A DNA stretch of 64,000 nt, taken from contig NC_087062.1 in the NCBI RefSeq assembly GCF_963678635.1, forward strand, positions 39,757,330-39,821,329, given 5' to 3'. The notes beneath the pieces were generated by a model. The model was not told the origin of the DNA. It was given only the letters and a program-made list of their open reading frames with translations, and did not search any database. Positions 1 to 7,346 of the stretch are shown here, one piece after another (position 1 is the stretch's first letter; each line of letters begins with the position of its first letter). This DNA is from Symsagittifera roscoffensis. Taxonomy: Eukaryota; Xenacoelomorpha; Acoela; Convolutidae. The position numbers were made by a program, and so were the translations under genes.

Positions 1-208
1 TAGTCTAGTTCTAGGAGAGTTCAAACTTAAATCAATAAGGTGCTTATTGTTACTCGTTTTCAACTTTGCATTTACAGCACTGTAAATAGAATCAAAATTT
101 TTTGGTACAATCTCCTCTTTTTCTTGCTTTTGTTCCAATTTTGGTTTTTTTGGAAGTGTGCTTTGTGATTGGTAAATTGAGTAAGGAATTAGAACAAACT
201 GATCCATA

Positions 209-517
209 CTATGTCAATCGTTTAATGACAAAAGGAGTGATAACAGATATTAATTGTAAGCCTTTTGGCGAGCTCAAAATAGTTCTCCTTTTATGCAGTG
301 AAGTTCTTCTTTGTGTGAGTTCTGATATTTCTCGTCGATATTTTACTACGTTTTTTTTCGAAGTTCCTTTAGCTCGCCTCGTAGTAAGTTTACTGGACAT
401 TAGCTGAGGAATTGAATGAAACTTTTTGGACAATGGAGGATAAATTGTTTTTGAAGTTTTTGGGAAAATGTTTGAAATATTGGGAGTATAGGGACGTATT
501 GTATGCTCATCGTCCAA
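209..517 (-). pseudogene. Frameshifted basic C-terminal tail of the packaging ATPase (putative)
   Basis: This minus-strand frame is open for about 100 codons and overlaps the last third of the ATPase frame. The ATPase frame turns into low-quality sequence near 520, just where this frame begins with an acidic stretch (DDEH). It then becomes very rich in Lys/Arg (KKNVVKYRR, HKRR). I infer that it is the true tail of the ATPase gene, displaced by a small indel near 515-530. It could instead be a separate small basic protein starting at a non-ATG codon. No catalytic motif is present. Confidence 0.4.
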
Positions 518-1155
518 AACTTAGTTTCTGTTCCTGCTGGTAGATAAAACTTCGATGGAACTGGACCACTGTTTGTGCAATATCTTAGCGAATCAACTGT
601 TTTTGGAGTTAAATCAATGAGTAAATGACCATAAGGAGTAGATGTTGCATCTTGATACCACTCTTTCAATTGTGATCCTAGACCTAGTTGTTGACTTAAT
701 GTATTGATTTGTAAAACATCTCTCGGTGACTTGAATAGGACTATAAGTGTATTTTGTAACTCAACATCTTTTCCCAATTTGCTTTGATGAAACAAGTTAT
801 GCTTAATATATATTGTATTCAGTCCCCTGTGTCTTCCAGCAGTAGCAACTTTTACAAACTGCTTAGAATTTGAAATTTTTTCACAAGAGTCATCAAATAT
901 TAACAGGTATTTTGTTCCATTATTGGGAAGGTTTTCAATCAGTTCAAAGTCGACTCCTTGGATAAACTTAAGGTTTTTTCTTTGCATTTGTCCATAAAAA
1001 GGTTGATAAAGTTGATAAAAATAAAAAATTTTGTCAAACTTTGGTTGAAATGTACCAATTTTTAACCACTCAAAAATAAGATGTGATTTTCCAGATCCAC
1101 TCGGTCCAACTAGCGAAATAAAAACTCGTTCTTTGGTAGAAATTATTTTATTCAT
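400..1155 (-). CDS. A32/FtsK-HerA-type DNA-packaging ATPase
   Basis: Putative genome-packaging NTPase of the kind that loads DNA into capsids in Polintons, adintoviruses and other double-jelly-roll-capsid viruses. A Walker A motif (GPSGSGKS) lies near the N-terminus and a Walker B strand (YLLIFDDS) about 70 residues later. A conserved segment with GRHRG and an 'Asn-Leu-Phe' step follows. I chose the ATG at 1155 because it overlaps the stop codon of the upstream membrane exon (ATGA overlap); the frame stays open to about 1209 only through non-ATG codons. The last ~40 residues look frameshifted; the likely real tail is in another frame at 209-517. It lies downstream of the DnaQ-like and membrane exons in the same transcriptional direction. 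Confidence 0.82.
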   Translation of the reverse strand: MNKIISTKERVFISLVGPSGSGKSHLIFEWLKIGTFQPKFDKIFYFYQLYQPFYGQMQRKNLKFIQGVDFELIENLPNNGTKYLLIFDDSCEKISNSKQFVKVATAGRHRGLNTIYIKHNLFHQSKLGKDVELQNTLIVLFKSPRDVLQINTLSQQLGLGSQLKEWYQDATSTPYGHLLIDLTPKTVDSLRYCTNSGPVPSKFYLPAGTETKFWTMSIQYVPILPIFQTFSQKLQKQFILHCPKSFIQFLS

Positions 1156-1422
1156 AGCTTTGGAGAAGGTAAAATATAACCGACTGTACTTGATAAAATT
1201 GCTACCCAAACAGTTGTTTCTTCACATGTAGTGGAAAACATTATTCGAACGATTGCACATGCTAGTATTAAAACTATGACAAAAAATTGGCACATAAACA
1301 CTAAAATAGATCTATTACACGTGCGTCCAAAAAACTTCCAAGATTTTCGTTCATGATTCTCCTCATCAAAAACAAAATTTCCTAAATTTAATTGCTTGTC
1401 ACATTCATCACCCGTCTCAACT
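1152..1422 (-). CDS. Two-helix membrane exon upstream of the ATPase
   Basis: An open frame of about 89 codons with no in-frame ATG at its start. It begins directly after a strong 3' splice site (pyrimidine-rich tract then CCAG at 1426-1423). An acidic, hydrophilic first half is followed by one clear hydrophobic helix of about 22 residues (around LVFMCQFFVIVLILACAIV), a short Cys/Glu/Thr loop and a second, weaker hydrophobic segment (VAILSSTVGYILP). The stop TGA at 1154-1152 overlaps the ATPase ATG at 1155-1153. The missing start and the splice site suggest that it is the second exon of the gene whose first exon is 1500-1987. It would act in a membrane; its function is unknown. Alternatively it is an independent small protein with an unseen first exon. 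Confidence 0.55.
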
Positions 1423-1499
1423 CTGGAATGAAAAAATTGATAATGACTAACAGTTAAATTTCAAAAACACGATAATACAAAATTATTAAGGTAATTTAC
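1423..1499 (-). other. Predicted 77-nt spliceosomal intron
   Basis: The donor GTAAATT begins at 1499 inside the last codons of the DnaQ-like frame, so the apparent stop codon of that frame is intronic. The acceptor is a T-rich tract ending CCAG at 1423. Removing it keeps the DnaQ-like frame open into the two-helix membrane exon. The length is close to the 75-nt intron predicted in the polymerase leader (7269-7343). No transcript evidence is available. Confidence 0.5.
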
Positions 1500-1987
1500 G
1501 ATTTATTAAAAAAACATCGAGTCCATGTTCCGTATGCAAATGCTTTTCTTTCTGCACAGTGAAGAGTAATTGCATGACGAAATGGGTAGTTGCTACACCT
1601 CCAATCATATTCTTCATCTTTGAAAATCAAATTTTGATCTTTTGGACATGCGTAGTCATCCAAGTTTGTAACCTTTGTTTCCAAAATTTCTGACAGAATT
1701 TTACATTTTTCATAACCTTTTGCAAAAAACTCCGTTTCTGGAGCTTTTAGTTTTTTCAATATTTTTTCAAGCTCAGTATATTTTTCTTGGCCACTGTTCC
1801 AATTGATTCCATGAAGATGCTTCGTACACCAAGCAGACTGAGATGTAGCTTTGAATTTTTTGGGAGGAAGAAAGGAATATCCCACAGTTTGTCCATTTTG
1901 ATAAACTCCTAACTCTTTAACTATTTTGTTTTCAATACACTCAATATCCAAAACAACTAGACTCAAGATGGTAACTGTTTTCGCCAA
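1496..1987 (-). CDS. DnaQ/RNase H-fold-like protein, putative exonuclease relative
   Basis: About 160 codons. Near residue 14 a hydrophobic beta-strand runs into Asp-Ile-Glu (VVLDIE), like motif I (DxE) of DEDD exonucleases, followed by a second strand (VKELGVYQNG). A Cys/His-containing C-terminal motif (HCAERKA followed by YGTW) is distinctive. I do not see a convincing exo II or exo III acidic residue, so catalytic activity is doubtful. The frame has no ATG at its beginning (TTG at 1987), and an AG-ending acceptor-like site lies just upstream near 2010, so the true start may be in an earlier exon. The apparent stop at 1496-1498 falls in a predicted donor site. The family name is inferred from fold-like pattern only. 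Confidence 0.5.
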   Translation of the reverse strand: MAKTVTILSLVVLDIECIENKIVKELGVYQNGQTVGYSFLPPKKFKATSQSAWCTKHLHGINWNSGQEKYTELEKILKKLKAPETEFFAKGYEKCKILSEILETKVTNLDDYACPKDQNLIFKDEEYDWRCSNYPFRHAITLHCAERKAFAYGTWTRCFFNKS

Positions 1988-2049
1988 AAATTTTTGTTGG
2001 AATAACTAACAATCGAAAAGGCATATACTGATGAAGCAAAAATTTTAAC

Positions 2050-2409
2050 CTATAAACAGAAGATTAATCCAGTCACGTGACCAAGAAAACAAGAACTTGG
2101 AAATCTAGGTAAAACATAACAATAACCAGGTCCCTTATAAGTAGTTGAGTTCACAGATCCAGCTGCATCATGTAAAATTGCATGAAGTCTGAAAATTTTT
2201 GAATTTGCAAAAAAGTAATCCATACAAGAATTTCCGTATCCAATTAGACCCCCAAAAGGAAATTTTTGGTCCATTTCTTTCAAATTTATGTTTGGGTCCA
2301 AAACAATACAGGTACAAAGAAAGTAATTTTTTCTTTTTGTATTTGATGAAAAGTCATGCTTTATCAAATCAAAATTTTTGAGAATTTCAATCAATTTCTG
2401 AACGTTCAT
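2050..2409 (-). CDS. Hypothetical element protein with HDAAG and GPGY motifs
   Basis: A 119-residue frame starting at ATG 2409. The N-terminal third is Lys/Asp-rich. The C-terminal half is rich in Gly, Cys and aromatics (GGLIGYGNSCMDYFF, then LHDAAG, GPGYCYVLP, SCFLGHVTG), a pattern expected of a compact enzyme or capsid-associated fold, but I do not recognise the family. It overlaps the end of the broken upstream frame (2387-2760) and points the same way as the DnaQ-like gene and ATPase. The stop is followed directly by a GT and, 44 nt on, by an AG, so splicing to the next gene is conceivable but would retain an in-frame stop. Confidence 0.5.
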   Translation of the reverse strand: MNVQKLIEILKNFDLIKHDFSSNTKRKNYFLCTCIVLDPNINLKEMDQKFPFGGLIGYGNSCMDYFFANSKIFRLHAILHDAAGSVNSTTYKGPGYCYVLPRFPSSCFLGHVTGLIFCL

Positions 2410-2760
2410 TTTCTACAGTGCATTCGTCAATAATGATACAAATTTTTTTGAATATTTCTACATAAGACAAAATTGAGGGGATAAAATCAACCAAATTATC
2501 ATACTCTTTTTTTCCAACTGAAAATTCTGATTGTTCTTCTAAGTGTTTCCTTTTCTACGATACTCTATAAGATCTATTTTTTTAATATCTGAACAATAAT
2601 TTAGAGAAATTTTACGTCTTCCATTATGCAAATTCCACTCAAACTGAGGAACTTGTGATTCTGTATCCAAATCTTGCAATTTTGGTAAATTTTGAGATTC
2701 CAAAACTGTTAGTGAAATTTCTGGGACTTTTCTTGTAAGACGATATGAAAAAGTCTCAAT
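2387..2760 (-). pseudogene. Broken hypothetical gene (two frames)
   Basis: Two coding-like minus-strand frames abut. The first, 2760-2540, is about 73 codons and begins right after a stop. The second, about 2566-2387, is rich in Ile, Glu and Lys (IPSILSYVEIF, CIIIDECTVE). They overlap near an A-rich run at about 2553-2560, so a one-base indel probably separates them. No ATG begins the first piece, so the gene either starts in an upstream exon or has lost its start. The end overlaps the ATG of the next gene by about 20 bases. I recognise no family. Support is codon-like composition and tight packing only. Confidence 0.4.
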
Positions 2761-2901
2761 TTAATTTGAAGCTTTAAAACAAGATTTCTGGAAAAACCGA
2801 TGTTCCAACTCATACTGCTCAGCTCAAAGGAAATTTAAAACTGATTAAAGAAGATGAATATTTGAATTACATGACTATAATAACATCACTCAACAAAATC
2901 A

Positions 2902-3438
2902 TCAAACATTACAGTTCTCAACAAACATAAAATCTTCCAAGACTTGGGCGAGTTCTTTGAATTCGTTCAAAGTATAGTTGACATAGGCAACTTGCTTCAT
3001 CACTTCGTTCTCTTTTGCAGTGAACAGTCGAATCTGAATGTAGGGTGGCTTGTTCACACTGTATTTCTTGATAGTGACACACACACTTCTCTTCTTGTAT
3101 GTTGCTACGTCATACACCGCAAGGCAGTTCACAAGTTCCTGCTCCATGGTTGCGTCTTTGTCAGAATAGGGTTCCAATACAGGAACGAGTCCAAGGTTTT
3201 CAGCATCGTGAATAACAGTATTCCGTATTGCTGATATCCTTTCCCCTTCTTTTTCACCAAGATAGACTTGCTGGGTTTTTTCGATTTCTCCACATTCATT
3301 TTTCTTTAGCAATTGGAAGCAAGGTTCAAAGTAAATTTTTCCGTTGTAGGGTTTTTGGGACCAAGAAAATCTCCCAATTCTTTTTTGGTTCTTAGCAAAT
3401 TCAATATAGTTGGGAAGGATATATTTTCGTGAATACAT
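2902..3438 (-). CDS. PC4-like (transcription-cofactor-fold) element protein
   Basis: 178 residues from ATG 3438; the frame is open to 3462 but only with TTG. The C-terminal ~65 residues have the pattern of a PC4/Sub1 single-stranded-DNA-binding domain. There are three beta-strands (VCVTIKKY, YIQIRLFTA, AYVNYTL) and then a helix (NEFKELAQVLEDF), the same strand-strand-strand-helix order as that family. The N-terminal part is basic and unrecognised. A decayed copy exists in element B (43576-44138), where the C-terminal half is the best conserved region; this supports it as a real gene. It is transcribed away from the bidirectional CArG promoter at 3463-3673. The PC4 relation is a fold-level inference. 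Confidence 0.55.
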   Translation of the reverse strand: MYSRKYILPNYIEFAKNQKRIGRFSWSQKPYNGKIYFEPCFQLLKKNECGEIEKTQQVYLGEKEGERISAIRNTVIHDAENLGLVPVLEPYSDKDATMEQELVNCLAVYDVATYKKRSVCVTIKKYSVNKPPYIQIRLFTAKENEVMKQVAYVNYTLNEFKELAQVLEDFMFVENCNV

Positions 3439-3462
3439 TTTTGATTTGAGATTCAGAACCAA

Positions 3463-3673
3463 CTGATCAGTAGTATATATTTCAAAATAATGATATTTGT
3501 AAATTTATAGAAATTAGGAAATCTAGATGACTCACTATACAATCCATATAAGGTATTATTACCTTATATGGAATAATGAGTAGGTGATGATCCAAATATG
3601 GACATTGCGTAGGTGATGGAACTATTATATAAGCAATTCAATATAGATAAAAATCATTTTCAACAAGTAATCG
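3463..3673. promoter_or_regulatory. Bidirectional promoter with three CArG boxes
   Basis: The gap between the divergent genes 2902-3438 (minus) and 3677-4259 (plus) contains three perfect CC(A/T)6GG motifs within 58 bases: CCATATAAGG at 3544-3553, CCTTATATGG at 3562-3571 and CCAAATATGG at 3592-3601. A TATATAAG box is at 3626-3633, about 50 bases before the plus-strand start. The module ATTGCGTAGG(T/C)G beside them recurs in the polymerase promoter (6966 onward). CArG boxes bind SRF/MADS proteins in animals; binding here is inferred. Confidence 0.6.
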
Positions 3674-3676
3674 GTG

Positions 3677-4259
3677 ATGGCATCTGCTATGTGTCAAGCA
3701 TATCCCACTTTTTATTCGGACTACAATGCAAAATCTCTTTTTATCTCTGTCTCAGAAAACTTTTATGAAAAATTTTTTGTCACCCAAGACTACTGTGTAT
3801 CCAACCATTCATCATTCTGCTCAGTGGAAAACTGCAAATTTCACTTAGTATTAATCGGATCATCACTCGATCAGATTTTGCAAAGATTAGATAAATATCA
3901 TTTCACTTATCAGATTGTTGACTGTATATATACAAATACAGATTTTGTTTCAATATTATTTCATCAAGAGGTGAAGTTTTCAATCAATTGAATCGTGCAG
4001 TCGAATGAAATGTAGAATACCGGAAAAATTACCCAGTGTTGCAAAGAAACGACTGCTGCGAAAAAAATTCAAAAGACATTATCTCAGTTCTGCTCAGAAG
4101 CTTGCGTCCACTCACACTCTTGGATCAGCTTTTTTGGAAAGGATTCGAAAAGTTCAAAAATCAAAGTATGAGACTGACTTGCTGAAAAATGTTGATTGTT
4201 TTATTGATGGTTTTGGTACCGTAAATAGTGAGCGTATCAATTTTTCTATTAATAATTGA
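3677..4259 (+). pseudogene. Hypothetical element gene, frameshifted
   Basis: Two plus-strand frames, 3677-3991 and 4005-4259, together match one decayed gene in element B (43081-43575, minus), where the homologous parts run in a single frame across the junction. This copy is therefore broken by indels between about 3950 and 4020. The first part is hydrophobic/aromatic with Cys-rich CSVENCKF. The second is very basic (KKRLLRKKFKRHY) and then Ser/Thr/Leu-rich (TLGSAFLERIRKV), suggesting DNA or membrane contact. I do not recognise the family. Expression would start at the TATA box at 3626. Confidence 0.6.
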
Positions 4260-5139
4260 ATATTTGTTAATAAAAATCTTGTCAAAATTGTTTTTATTTA
4301 AATAAAAAGTTTCTTCAACGAACAAATTTGCAATTTTCAACACGTGTGCAAAAATTGGCTCAGAGTTTTTTCGCAAGATGCAAATTTTGGTTTGATTTTT
4401 TCAACACGTTTGCAAAAATTTAATTAAACTTTTTTACAAGATGCAAAAACTGTTTTGGTTTTTTCAACAAGTGTTCAAAAATTTTCAACAAATTTTTGTG
4501 TTAGATGCAAGTTTTTTCGTGGTTTTTTTGAAAACAAAGCAAAAATCTAACTTATTTTTTCTTATTCATATGCAAAAATTGCAAAATTTTATTGTAAAAA
4601 ACTTGTTAAATTAATGCTAAAAATTTTTCATAATTGCTGACTTTGAGTGCTATTCCCTTCTTAATACATTGTTTTTCCAGTATTTTTTATCAATATACAT
4701 GCAAAAAGGCGATTTTTTTATGATCAAAACTAAAACAAAGTTTTTCATTTTCTTTAATTATTAACAGTGCAAGAAAATCCTCTTTCAGTTTTCTTTAAAA
4801 TGCGAAAATATTAATGAAATTTTTCTTAATTTGCGAGATTTTCTTTGATTTTTTTAACAAGTGTGCAAAAAAAATTATGAAAAGTTTTGCATGGTGCAAA
4901 AATAATTGTAACGTTTTTAACATGCTTGCAAAAATTGGTTTAATTTTTTTTGTCATCTTTCTAACAAAAATCTATAAAAGTATTTACCAGATGCATAATT
5001 AGTTTCATTTTTAACAAATTTTTACCATTGAAATTTCTTAATAAATTTTTCTATGATCTCTTTGTTCCTATCTCTTGAAAATAAATTTACTAGATGTAAA
5101 ACAATTAAATTACAAAGCACAAGAAAGTAGCCAATTTAT
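4260..5139. repeat. AT-rich intergenic spacer with TGCAAAA/CAACACGTG repeats
   Basis: No gene seen. At 4310-4560 a degenerate repeat of about 60 bases recurs: a 'TTTTTTCAACACGTGTGCAA'-type block followed by 'AAGATGCAAA'. It includes a perfect E-box CACGTG near 4341 and an octamer ATGCAAAT at about 4378-4385. From about 4640 to 4870 there is one copy of the unit that is expanded to about three copies in element B (41735-42830), including the terminal-repeat-like motif TCTTAATACAT at 4659-4669. Confidence 0.6.
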
Positions 5140-5643
5140 TTACAAATCAAAGAGCTGTCGAGCAGCTGATTTCTCAAAATTTTGCAAGTTCTCAATGGAG
5201 CGCAAAAAAGCTGGTCTTGCCTCCATCACTGGTGGTTGTCTTGGTGGTTCGCTGACTGTAGTTCTTGGCTCAGAGAACCCCTCATCCTCTTCGATGGTAA
5301 TTGGGTTGTCCACAGATCCCTCTTCCCAAGGAAAGAGGAAATCGTCGAATGGTTGGGCCACATATCTAGAGTCAGGAATTTCGGGGTAGTTCATTCCCAC
5401 ATGCTCGGCCACTTCCTCCATCATTTGCATTTCTCCAAGTTGATTCTCTGTAGGAGGTACTTGCGTTATATGATGTTCGTTGAAATCCCTGCGCATCACA
5501 TCCACCATATGCCAGACTTGGATTGGGATAGACATTCGTGCCAGAAAAACTCCACAAACTATTTCTCGCACTTGGATTTGTACTAAATCAGCCGAAAATT
5601 CCACCGAGAACATAAGGTTGTTGTTTTGTACTGAGAAGATCAT
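5140..5643 (-). CDS. Hypothetical acidic element protein
   Basis: 167 residues from ATG 5643. The N-terminal ~65 residues look folded (FSVEF, VQIQVREIVCGVFLA, IPIQVWHMVDVMRRDF). The rest is acidic and low complexity (FDDFLFPWEEG, ITIEEDEGF), then Pro-rich (VSEPPRQPPV), with a final short helix. This layout, a small fold plus an acidic/Pro tail, is common in transcription activators, but no family is recognised. A homologous but frameshifted gene lies at 40938-41443 in element B in mirror orientation. The upstream region has a conserved array of five CCAAT boxes. It is the last minus-strand gene after the membrane/hypothetical pair at 6021-6760. Confidence 0.65.
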   Translation of the reverse strand: MIFSVQNNNLMFSVEFSADLVQIQVREIVCGVFLARMSIPIQVWHMVDVMRRDFNEHHITQVPPTENQLGEMQMMEEVAEHVGMNYPEIPDSRYVAQPFDDFLFPWEEGSVDNPITIEEDEGFSEPRTTVSEPPRQPPVMEARPAFLRSIENLQNFEKSAARQLFDL

Positions 5644-5652
5644 GTTGAGCAA

Positions 5653-6020
5653 TAAGTTAAGTAAATGAGTAAAAACAAGATTTACAGTTGAGAGGGAGAA
5701 AGTTGCCGGTAGTTAAGTTGAAATTATTGTATTTAGAGATGAGAGAGGAGGTAGTTGACGGTATTTAAGTTGAAAATAAAATGATTTTTAGATACGAGAG
5801 AAGGGTACCTTCAACTGGAATGTGTGGGTTTAACCAATCAGAATGGATTTTCCTTATTTGGATTGTAGTCGTGTCCAATCAGATTTTAGTTTCCTTTTAT
5901 GGAATTCTTATAGAAAACTCGTGTCCAATTGAGAACAAAGCTCCATTTTACACATTGTCGTTTCCAATCACAAAAATGTTCACATTTGTTCAAGTTGTTG
6001 TATCCAATCAGAGGAATCTT
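5653..6020 (-). promoter_or_regulatory. CCAAT-box array with one CArG box
   Basis: Five CCAAT pentamers at 5834, 5875, 5935, 5964 and 6004 (read on plus; most within TCCAATCAGA-like contexts) and one perfect CArG box CCTTTTATGG at 5893-5902. All lie upstream of the minus-strand gene 5140-5643. Two imperfect ~80-base direct repeats follow at about 5685-5790. Element B retains five matching ATTGG sites (40573, 40613, 40652, 40702, 40743) and a CCATAAAAGG at 40679. CCAAT boxes bind NF-Y in animals; function is inferred. Confidence 0.55.
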
Positions 6021-6179
6021 TCAAGGACTTAAGTCTTCCAAATAAGTAAAAATGTACACAAAAGCAATCGCAAAAATAAATGACCAAAAGTTGTTTGCTG
6101 TAAAAATAAGAAATATTGCCGATATAAGTAACAAAAGAAGAAAAATTAATAAAAGTAGCATCTCTGCAAGTCTTCTCAT
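6021..6179 (-). CDS. Small two-helix membrane protein (52 aa)
   Basis: A short ORF from ATG 6179 to TGA 6021. After a short basic start (MRRLAEM) it is almost wholly hydrophobic: a long helix (LLLLIFLLLLLISAIFLIF), an Asn-Asn turn, then a second helix (FWSFIFAIAFVYIF) and an acidic tail (LEDLSP). Its ATG overlaps by one base the stop codon of the preceding gene (TGATG), implying coupled or closely spaced translation. Element B keeps an open homologue of 50 codons at 40401-40553 with the same TGATG junction, although neighbouring genes there are broken. Conservation and overlap make this a real gene. Its role is unknown; a small viroporin-like or virion-membrane protein is one possibility. Confidence 0.65.
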   Translation of the reverse strand: MRRLAEMLLLLIFLLLLLISAIFLIFTANNFWSFIFAIAFVYIFTYLEDLSP

Positions 6180-6760
6180 CAAGTTAATTGAATTTTCTGT
6201 ATATAATCGATGAGAAAATGCTGATTTTTCCGCAGATATTCAAGTTCTTTGATTTTGATGTAGAATTGAGACGATAACTCAAAGTTGATGAATTTTTCAA
6301 AGCAAATCTCTGGAAATCTGATACCAAACCTGATCATGCAAGATTTTGAACTTTGAAAGTCCTTAAAAAATGGAGGAATAAAGAATTTTGCTGGGGAGTT
6401 TTGACAAATTTGGGAGTTGGATATGGAATAAAAAGAGTCTTTGAAATATTATCGTACGACTTTTTTATTAACTTCAAATTTTCTAAATTGAATAAAATTT
6501 CTTTTCTAGTCAAGTGTAACTCAGCAGTAAGTTTATAGCTTTGATACGCAATATGTGGATCAAAAATAAACTCTTTGATTTAGTAAGTTTCCCTAAAGAG
6601 GCCTTTACTTAGTCGAATAACTCTGTTTTGGACAATATAAACGTCCAAAAAATTGTGAAAAAAGTAAGAATCTACATCTATTTCATCAATAAGGAAATCA
6701 CACGGAAAATTTTTTCTTGTAGAGTAATTCGAGGAATTTCAAATGCTTTTTAATTGACAT
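6179..6760 (-). pseudogene. Hypothetical element gene, multiply broken
   Basis: A minus-strand gene of about 190 codons starting at ATG 6760 and ending at 6179, recognised by comparing it with its mirror copy in element B (39819-40401). In this copy an indel lies in an A-run near 6710-6720, an in-frame stop lies near 6580 and another indel lies near 6355-6375. Element B is broken at other places. The product is rich in Leu, Lys, Phe and Tyr, predicted globular with helices, and has no motif I recognise. It starts from the same intergenic region as the polymerase gene (divergent) and ends in the membrane-protein ATG. Confidence 0.5.
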
Positions 6761-6883
6761 TCTTCAAAAATGAAAATTTTGGATCTAAAGTTATGTCTAG
6801 AAACAGCTTAGTTCTGATTGGTTGAGAATTTTTCTGGAAATTTCTAGAATTTTCCGAAAATTTTAGAATTTTCCAAGGAATAA

Positions 6884-7172
6884 CGTTATTACCATAAAAG
6901 GAAAATTGCATTGGTGATACGTTACTTCTAAATATAGAATGACGTCATTACCATAAAAGGAAAATTGCGTAGGCGGTGACGTTACTTCTATTCATAGAAT
7001 GACGTCATTACCATAAAAAGAAAATGGCATTGGTGATACGTTACTTCTAAATATAGAATGACGTCATGACCATAAAAGGAAAATTGCGTAGGCGGTGACG
7101 TCACTTCTATTCAAAGAATGACGTCATTACCATAAAAGGATAATTGCGTAGGCATCATTGATAGTATAAATA
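6884..7172 (+). promoter_or_regulatory. Tandem CArG/CRE enhancer and TATA box of the polymerase gene
   Basis: A tandem array of about 60-base units, about 4.3 copies, in which two unit types alternate (higher-order period ~119). Each unit carries a CArG box (perfect CCATAAAAGG at 6892, 6951, 7070 and 7130; a variant at 7011) and a full CRE palindrome TGACGTCA (6940, 7000, 7059, 7119), with an extra TGACGTCA at 7096 and half-sites TGACGTTA. The array ends 25 bases before TATAAATA at 7165-7172. The polymerase ATG is at 7347 and the divergent gene 6179-6760 starts on the other side. Element B has a shorter, eroded array at 39541-39700. SRF and CREB/ATF binding is inferred from motif identity. 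Confidence 0.7.
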
Positions 7173-7268
7173 CACTTATTTTATTGGGTTAAATCATTCA
7201 TTTTGTTTGCCAATCAGAAACAGTCAATTGAATTTTACTTCAAATTTTACATTTCGTTACTTCACGAA

Positions 7269-7343
7269 AAGTAAGTATTTTCATTCAATTGGTACTTTAA
7301 GTTTTTAATTTTGGAACATTTCTAACATCCCAATTATTTTTAG
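7269..7343 (+). other. Predicted 75-nt intron in the polymerase leader
   Basis: Donor GTAAGT at 7269 and acceptor TATTTTTAG ending at 7343, four bases before the ATG at 7347. The same donor and acceptor are present in element B in inverted orientation (about 39344-39418 and 36951-37025), so the splice sites are conserved although the polymerase genes are broken. No transcript evidence is available. Confidence 0.55.
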
Positions 7344-7346
7344 ATA

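Noticed and set aside
102-407. Plus-strand ORF opposite the ATPase tail
   Set aside because: Antisense to the basic minus-strand frame 209-517; composition follows from that strand.
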